Shown here one piece after another: positions 55,624-59,979 of a DNA stretch of 59,979 nt. Position 1 is the first letter of the stretch. Each line of letters opens with the position of its first letter. Position numbers and translations under genes: made by a program. The stretch spans positions 1-59,979 of the forward strand of contig USDD01000002.1 in NCBI GenBank assembly GCA_900553265.1, given 5' to 3'. Under the pieces are notes generated by a model that saw only the letters and a list, made by a program, of their open reading frames with translations, ran no database searches and was not told where the DNA came from. The DNA comes from an uncultured Eubacteriales bacterium (lineage in GTDB: Bacteria; Bacillota; Clostridia; Christensenellales; Aristaeellaceae).

Positions 55624-57279
55624 TTATTCCACCGCGACCAGATAGTAGTACAACGGCTGTCCGCCGTTCTGCACTTCCACGTCGCAGTCGGGGAATTCCT
55701 CGGCGAGAGCCTCGCACAGCGCGTCGGCCTGGGCCTTGTCCACGTCCGCGCCGTAATAAATGGTAATCAGCGACGCGTCCTCGTTGACCAGCTTTTCGGC
55801 GCACTGCTTGGCCACATCGGTCACGTCGTGGCCGAGAATCTCCAGCTTGTTGTCCAGCATGCCCATGATGTCGCCGGTGTGAATCTCACGATTGTCGTAG
55901 TTCGTATCGCGCACGGCGTAGGTAATGGACGCAGTATGGACGTTCTCGGCGGCCTCCTTCATGGCCTCGGTGTTTTCCTCGACGCTCGCGTCGGGATTGA
56001 AGGCCAGCGCCGCGGAGATGCCCATGGGCACCGACTTGGTGCTGAGCACGATGACGTTCCTGTCCGTCAGCTCCGCCGCCTGCTGGGCCGCAAGAATGAT
56101 GTTGGTGTTGTTGGGCAGGATGAACACGTTCTTCGCGTGAGTGGCCTCCACCGCCTCGGCCAGATCCTGAATGCTCGGATTCATGGTCTGTCCGCCGTCG
56201 ACGATCTTGTCCACGTTCAGCTCACGGAAAATGGCGGCCAGTCCGTCGCCCAGCGCCACGGAGACGATGCCGTACTCCTTCAGCTCGGCGGCCTTGGCCT
56301 CCTCAGCCTGGCGCTTCATCTCGGCGCGCTCGCGCGCCTCCTCGAACATGTTGTCCACCTTGATGGAATCCAGCTCACCCAGCTCCAGCGCGTACTGAAT
56401 GGCCTTGCCGGGGTCGTTGGTGTGTACGTGCACCTTGACCATGGACAGGTCGGAGACGACCACCACGCAGTCGCCGATGCGCTCCAGACGCTTGCGGAAG
56501 CGCACGACCTCGCTGTCCTTCATGTCCTCGCGGGGATGGGAGACGATGAATTCGGTGCAGTAGCCGAACTTGATGTCCTCCACCGACAGCGCCTCGTGAT
56601 CGTCCACGAACTCGCCGGGCAGCGTCTTTTCGGCCTTGCCATCCATCTCCGTCTGCTCCACCGGCTCGCCGGTGAGCGCGGAGTACATGCCGCGATAGAC
56701 GACCATCAGCCCCATTCCGCCGCTGTCCACCACGCCGGCCTGCTTGAGCACCGGCAGCATGTCCGGCGTGCGGCGCAGAATCGCGTCGCCGGAGACCAGA
56801 ATGGCCTTGAACAGCGCGTCCACGTCCTCGCACTGGGGCGCAATCTTCTCCGTCTCGTCGGCGATGACGCGGGCGACGGTGAGGATGGTGCCCTCCTTGG
56901 GCTTCATGATGGCCTTGTAGGCGGTGTTCGCGCCCTCGCGCATCATCTGCGCCAGCAGGGGCACGTCGATCTCGTCATGGCCGGCCAGCGCCCGGGCGAA
57001 GCCGCGCAGGATCTGGCTGAGGATGACGCCGGAATTGCCGCGCGCGCCCTTCAGCGCGCCGCGGGCCACCGCGTCCGCCACGTCCGAAACGCTGGTGTAG
57101 CGCTTGGAATTCATCTCGCGAATCGCGGAGGTGATGGTCTGAGTCATGTTGGTGCCGGTATCTCCGTCCGGCACGGGGAATACATTCAGGGCGTCGACGC
57201 TCTCGCGGTTCTGCGTCAGCAGCGCCGCGCCGGAGGAGAACATCTCCTTGAGCATCATGCCGTCGATCTTCTTTGCCAT
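55624..57279 (-). CDS. fakA: DAK2 domain fatty acid kinase subunit A (FakA/YloV)
   Basis: A 551-residue protein. Residues 1-200 form the DAK2 (dihydroxyacetone kinase L) domain, with NVFPVPDGDTGTNM (the Asp cluster for Mg-ATP) and GARGNSGVILSQILRG. A middle domain (about 225-330) and a C-terminal EDD-like domain (about 350-551) with ILPNNTNIILAAQQAAEL complete the FakA architecture. With a DegV-family fatty-acid-binding partner it phosphorylates exogenous fatty acids; no degV gene lies in this window. ATG at 57279 has GGAGG eight bases upstream. Between asp23 and recG. Confidence 0.93.
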   Translation of the reverse strand: MAKKIDGMMLKEMFSSGAALLTQNRESVDALNVFPVPDGDTGTNMTQTITSAIREMNSKRYTSVSDVADAVARGALKGARGNSGVILSQILRGFARALAGHDEIDVPLLAQMMREGANTAYKAIMKPKEGTILTVARVIADETEKIAPQCEDVDALFKAILVSGDAILRRTPDMLPVLKQAGVVDSGGMGLMVVYRGMYSALTGEPVEQTEMDGKAEKTLPGEFVDDHEALSVEDIKFGYCTEFIVSHPREDMKDSEVVRFRKRLERIGDCVVVVSDLSMVKVHVHTNDPGKAIQYALELGELDSIKVDNMFEEARERAEMKRQAEEAKAAELKEYGIVSVALGDGLAAIFRELNVDKIVDGGQTMNPSIQDLAEAVEATHAKNVFILPNNTNIILAAQQAAELTDRNVIVLSTKSVPMGISAALAFNPDASVEENTEAMKEAAENVHTASITYAVRDTNYDNREIHTGDIMGMLDNKLEILGHDVTDVAKQCAEKLVNEDASLITIYYGADVDKAQADALCEALAEEFPDCDVEVQNGGQPLYYYLVAVE

Positions 57280-57328
57280 TTGCATTTCCTCCAAATTTCC
57301 CGTCGGCGAACGCGCCGAAGACACGCGA

Positions 57329-57679
57329 TCAGACGCGAATGTCCTCCACGCAGACGTTGACGCGGCCGACGGCGACGCCGGTCAGATGCTCCACCTTGTA
57401 CTTCACCGTCTCGATGATGGCGGCGGCCACGGCGCTGATGGAGATGCCGTACTCGACGATGATGAACAGGTCGATGTCCACCTTGTCGCCACAGGTGCGG
57501 ATTTTCACGCCGCGTCCGAGATTCTCCTTGCCGATCAGCTGCACGATTCCGTCGGTGGAGCGCTTCGACGCCATGCCGACGATGCCGTAGCAATCCAGCG
57601 CGGTGTAACCGGCGACGCGCACCAGCACCTCGTCGCTGACGGTCACAAGGCCCAGCTCGGTATTGAATTTGCAATCCAT
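57329..57679 (-). CDS. Asp23/Gls24 family envelope stress protein
   Basis: A 116-residue Asp23-domain protein, with GLVTVSDEVLVRVAGYTALDCYGIVGM and the VDIDLFIIVEYG...AIIETVKYKVEHLTGVAVGRVNVCVEDIRV end (quoted in parts). Such YloU-type proteins precede fakA in nearly all Firmicutes and are linked to the cell envelope and fatty acid metabolism. AGGAGG lies eight bases before the ATG. 50 bases before fakA on the same strand. Confidence 0.94.
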   Translation of the reverse strand: MDCKFNTELGLVTVSDEVLVRVAGYTALDCYGIVGMASKRSTDGIVQLIGKENLGRGVKIRTCGDKVDIDLFIIVEYGISISAVAAAIIETVKYKVEHLTGVAVGRVNVCVEDIRV

Positions 57680-57865
57680 ATGAAAGCCTCCTTATTCAAA
57701 GGATTCAAGCGAAAACAGAGTCTCCTCCTCAACAGTATAGCGTTTTTTCCCCGATTATGCAAGTAAATTGGAGCAAATGCCCCGGAAATCCTCCATAAAA
57801 TCTCATATACTTTACATCGCCGCTCCGGTTTGGCGCAAATTTCAGAACTTTTACATGCAAAGGGC

Positions 57866-57894
57866 TTGCGTTTTGGAGCGGGAGATGGTATAAT
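57866..57894 (+). promoter_or_regulatory. Promoter of rpmB
   Basis: TTGCGT (57866-57871) and TATAAT (57889-57894), spacing 17. Confidence 0.75.
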
Positions 57895-57939
57895 TTCGTT
57901 GTTTGTTGTGACATACCCTTGAAGGAGGTGTGATAGAGT

Positions 57940-58131
57940 ATGGGAAAGTATTGTGAGGTTTGCGGCAAGGGTGTCGTGTACGGCAACAACGTCAGCCACT
58001 CCAACCGCAAGACGCGCCGCACCTGGGCTCCGAACACGCAGAAGGTTCACGTTCTGGTCAATGGCGTGTCCAAGCGCATGTCCGTGTGCACCCGCTGCCT
58101 GCGCAGCAATAAGGTCGAGCGCGCTCTGTAA
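57940..58131 (+). CDS. rpmB: 50S ribosomal protein L28
   Basis: A 63-residue L28 of the zinc-binding (C+) type: CEVCGKG near the start and CTRCLRSNK near the end provide four cysteines. The core NVSHSNRKTRRTWAPNTQKVHV is standard. AAGGAGGTG stands before the ATG. Divergent from the asp23-fakA-recG set, the usual Firmicutes layout. Terminator follows directly. Confidence 0.97.
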   Translation: MGKYCEVCGKGVVYGNNVSHSNRKTRRTWAPNTQKVHVLVNGVSKRMSVCTRCLRSNKVERAL

Positions 58132-58153
58132 TCGATGCGCTTCGGCTCAAAAA

Positions 58154-58217
58154 AAGCCCGACGAACGTCTATGGTTTTCGGAAAAACGAAATCCATGTGC
58201 GTTCGCCGGGCTTTTTG
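58154..58217. terminator. Bidirectional terminator between rpmB and the small membrane protein gene
   Basis: AAAAAGCCCG-A-CGAACG pairs with CGTTCG-C-CGGGCTTTTT around a 35-base loop that itself folds (TTTTCG/CGAAA). Confidence 0.85.
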
Positions 58218-58224
58218 CTTTGCG

Positions 58225-58401
58225 TTATGAAAATCGCCAGATCAGAAATCCCACGCTGGTGAGCAGTATGCCCAGCAGCGTCGCCCACAGCCAGCTGGGA
58301 ATGGACAGAAGCAGCACCAGCACGCCCGCGGCCATCAGCACGATGCCGACGATGCGCGTTCCCCGCGAGCCGCCGCCCCGAAAGCCGTAGCAACGTCCCA
58401 T
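58225..58401 (-). CDS. Small membrane protein, 58 residues
   Basis: Too short for ordinary gene finding but well supported. GGAGGTG lies eight bases before the ATG at 58401, and the frame ends TAA at 58225. The peptide starts MGRCYGFRGGGSRGTRIVG and has two hydrophobic helices (about 17-33 and 37-54) separated by PSW, ending IWRFS. Gly/Arg-rich start followed by a helical hairpin is common in small clostridial membrane proteins of unknown function. Its terminator is shared with rpmB. It lies downstream of the BrnQ gene on the same strand (49-base gap). Confidence 0.75.
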   Translation of the reverse strand: MGRCYGFRGGGSRGTRIVGIVLMAAGVLVLLLSIPSWLWATLLGILLTSVGFLIWRFS

Positions 58402-58450
58402 GAAAAAAACACCTCCCCGGCTTCATCCTATGCCGGAGAGGTGTTTTCAG

Positions 58451-59788
58451 TCACTTTGTCTTTCCGCGGCGAATCATGCCCACGATCAGTCCCAGCACCG
58501 CCGGAACCACCCATCCGAGGCCTACGCCGTACAGCGGCAGCCAGCCGGAGACCCATTCCACGATGCCCTGCACCGCCGCCACGCCGCTGACCTTCAAAAG
58601 GTCGAACACGGCCGCCGCCACGGTAAAGCCGATGGTCCAGCGAAACACGTGGCCGTCGTAGCCGAAGAACCGGCCGAACAGGCTCAGCAGAATCAGCACG
58701 ATGGCCAGCGGGTACAGGAAGTACAGCACCGGCGCGGAGAACTCGATGATCTTCGAAAGCCCCACGTTGGACACCAGCAGCGAAAACGTGCTGAACAGAA
58801 TGGCCCATCCCTTGTAGGGCATGCTCTTCGGGAACATGGACACGAAGGTCTCCGAGCAGGAGGTAATCAGGCCGATGGCGGTCTTCAGGCAGCAGAACGT
58901 CACCGTCAGCGCCAGCAGAATGCCGCCCACCGAGCCGAAGTAATGCCGGGAAATGATGGCGAAGATGTCGCCGCCGGTGAAGCCCGGCTCGGTCAGTCGA
59001 TCCGCGTACAGGCCGTAGCACTGCGCGCCTGCCAGCGCGATGAACGCGTAGATGACCGCCATGATGGCCATGCTGAACACGCCGGACTTGACCGTGCTGC
59101 GGGCGATGGCTCCCGGCTCCTTCACGCCCAGGCCGCGGATGACGTTGATGACGATGATGCCGAAGGCCAGACAGGCCAGCGCGTCCAGCGTGTCATAGCC
59201 CTGCAGAAAGCCCGAGAAGAACGCGTTGTCCACATAGCCCTCGATGGCCGGAACGCTGCTCACGGTCTGCACGGGCCTGACCATGGCCGCGACGATGAGC
59301 ACGCTCAGCAGCACCAGAAAGATGGGATTGAGCAGCTTGCCCACCGAATCCATGATCTTGGACGGCTTCAGCGAGAAGTATAGCGCCAGCGCAAAGAACA
59401 CCGTGGTGAAGATCGCCTGCGCCAGCGTCGCCGAGCCGGTCACCAGCGGCGTCACGCCCACGGTAAACGACGTGGCGGCGCAGCGCGGAATGGCGAACAG
59501 CGGGCCGATGGTCAGATAGAGCGCGCAGGTGAAAAAGCGGCTGTAGGGCCGCGAGACCCGATTGGCCATGTCCAGCAGACCCTCGCTGCGGGAAATGCCC
59601 ATGGCGATGATGCCCAGCAGCGGAATGCCCACCGCCGTCACCAGCATGCCGATCAGCGCCGGGACGACGTTCGTGCCGGCCTTCGCGCCCATGATGATGG
59701 GAAAGATCAGATTGCCCGCGCCGAAGAAAAGCCCAAAGAGCATCGACGCGATCAGCGTATAGTTCTTTCGGCTGATTCGATTGTCCAT
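58451..59788 (-). CDS. brnQ: Branched-chain amino acid carrier, LIVCS family
   Basis: A 445-residue transporter with about twelve membrane helices, importing leucine, isoleucine and valine with Na+ or H+. Signatures include MLFGLFFGAGNLIFPIIMG at helix 1, the RCAATSFTVGV region and GYDTLDALACLAFGIIVINVIRGLGV. ATG at 59788 follows GGGAGG by ten bases; earlier in-frame starts lack a ribosome site. No T-box leader was recognised in the upstream 190 bases. Downstream lies the small membrane protein gene, with possibly shared transcription. Confidence 0.95.
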   Translation of the reverse strand: MDNRISRKNYTLIASMLFGLFFGAGNLIFPIIMGAKAGTNVVPALIGMLVTAVGIPLLGIIAMGISRSEGLLDMANRVSRPYSRFFTCALYLTIGPLFAIPRCAATSFTVGVTPLVTGSATLAQAIFTTVFFALALYFSLKPSKIMDSVGKLLNPIFLVLLSVLIVAAMVRPVQTVSSVPAIEGYVDNAFFSGFLQGYDTLDALACLAFGIIVINVIRGLGVKEPGAIARSTVKSGVFSMAIMAVIYAFIALAGAQCYGLYADRLTEPGFTGGDIFAIISRHYFGSVGGILLALTVTFCCLKTAIGLITSCSETFVSMFPKSMPYKGWAILFSTFSLLVSNVGLSKIIEFSAPVLYFLYPLAIVLILLSLFGRFFGYDGHVFRWTIGFTVAAAVFDLLKVSGVAAVQGIVEWVSGWLPLYGVGLGWVVPAVLGLIVGMIRRGKTK

Positions 59789-59900
59789 TGATTCATTGCC
59801 TCCCCTGTATTTACGACTTCCTCTGTTTGACATGTTACCATATTTTCCTTCCAAAGTACATACCCGTTTTGCATATTTTTTCGGCGAATTTTCGTTTGGC

Positions 59901-59930
59901 TTGAACGCGGGCCGCTTCTTATGATATAAT
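59901..59930 (+). promoter_or_regulatory. Strong promoter reading out of the window
   Basis: TTGAAC (59901-59906) and TATAAT (59925-59930), spacing 18. The predicted transcript starts near 59937 with a tight AAGCC-GAA-GGCTT hairpin and GC-rich paired sequence, no ribosome site or start codon in the 43 visible bases. It could begin a structured RNA. Confidence 0.65.
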
Positions 59931-59979
59931 GATTAGGCAAGCCGAAGGCTTGGCCGGGTCGGCGGAGCGCCGCAGGCGG

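Noticed and set aside
59789..59900. T-box leader upstream of brnQ
   Set aside because: No specifier stem, no TGGNACCGCG-type block and no terminator were visible.
59752..59940. Small minus-strand gene upstream of brnQ
   Set aside because: No ribosome site at its start, it overlaps the brnQ start in another frame, and the translation has no family features.
1..59979. Long antisense reading frames opposite most genes, such as 15459-18377 and 54427-57360 on plus
   Set aside because: They result from GC-rich codon third positions; they lack ribosome sites, cross several genes and have low-complexity His/Ala/Arg-rich translations.

Overview
The window looks like a chromosomal segment of a GC-rich, endospore-forming member of the Clostridia. 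Two tandem alpha/beta-type small acid-soluble spore proteins show spore formation. The Asp23 - FakA/DAK2 - RecG run with rpmB (a Cys4-type L28) divergent from it is a Firmicutes arrangement. DUF951, U32, ScpB and YesL-like DUF624 proteins fit the same picture. The rich glycosidase content suggests a plant- or host-glycan-feeding gut or rumen organism. Placement in or near Christensenellales is a guess from overall style, not shown by the sequence. No tRNA, rRNA, IS element, prophage or CRISPR array was seen.

Layout. 1-3 kb: hexuronate tail (fructuronate reductase, KDPG aldolase), a DUF1003 protein and an exported transglutaminase. 3-13.3 kb: one minus-strand cluster with a family-5 binding protein, two permeases and two ATPases of the peptide/oligosaccharide type, an exported double-thioredoxin protein and two paralogous GH172 (DUF2961) enzymes; upstream lies an AraC regulator gene interrupted by an in-frame TAG. 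13.4-19.8 kb: two small or unknown proteins, mntP behind a yybP-ykoY manganese riboswitch, a secretion operon (DUF951, two signal peptidases I, a degenerate M1-peptidase-like membrane protein) and an orphan DNA methyltransferase. 19.9-31.7 kb: GH95 fucosidase, URO-D-family protein, CAP-domain protein, EF-G-like GTPase, GNAT, a frameshifted membrane gene, a Vat-like acetyltransferase and a GH3 glucosidase. 31.9-38.5 kb: a ribose-type sugar ABC importer with an unusually enlarged permease, and a GHL6/GH42-like hydrolase. 38.8-45.4 kb: glycogen phosphorylase, GH13 and serine acetyltransferase in one operon, then an aminotransferase. 45.4-59.9 kb: mostly housekeeping (GT2, SPOR-like, MgtE, ScpB, DUF624, U32, SASPs, RecG, FakA, Asp23, L28, BrnQ).

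How it works together. At least seven intracellular or transporter-linked carbohydrate enzymes (GH172 x2, GH95, GH3, GHL6, GH13, GlgP) and two importers indicate uptake of oligosaccharides followed by cytoplasmic hydrolysis; none of these hydrolases has a signal peptide. The most unusual pieces are non-coding or remodelled: a 400-bp repeat-mosaic, hairpin-rich intergenic region after the aminotransferase gene; a roughly 280-nt mgtE leader with its own small ORF; an operator-like palindrome inside the GT2 promoter; the coiled-coil-bearing sugar permease; the zinc-site-less M1 homologue in the signal peptidase operon; and a 46-bp repeat shared by two unrelated intergenic regions.

Promoters are unusually easy to see because AT-rich sigma-A boxes stand out from the GC-rich background; those with good spacing are listed. 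Start codons were chosen by Shine-Dalgarno spacing and, where possible, by comparison of paralogues.
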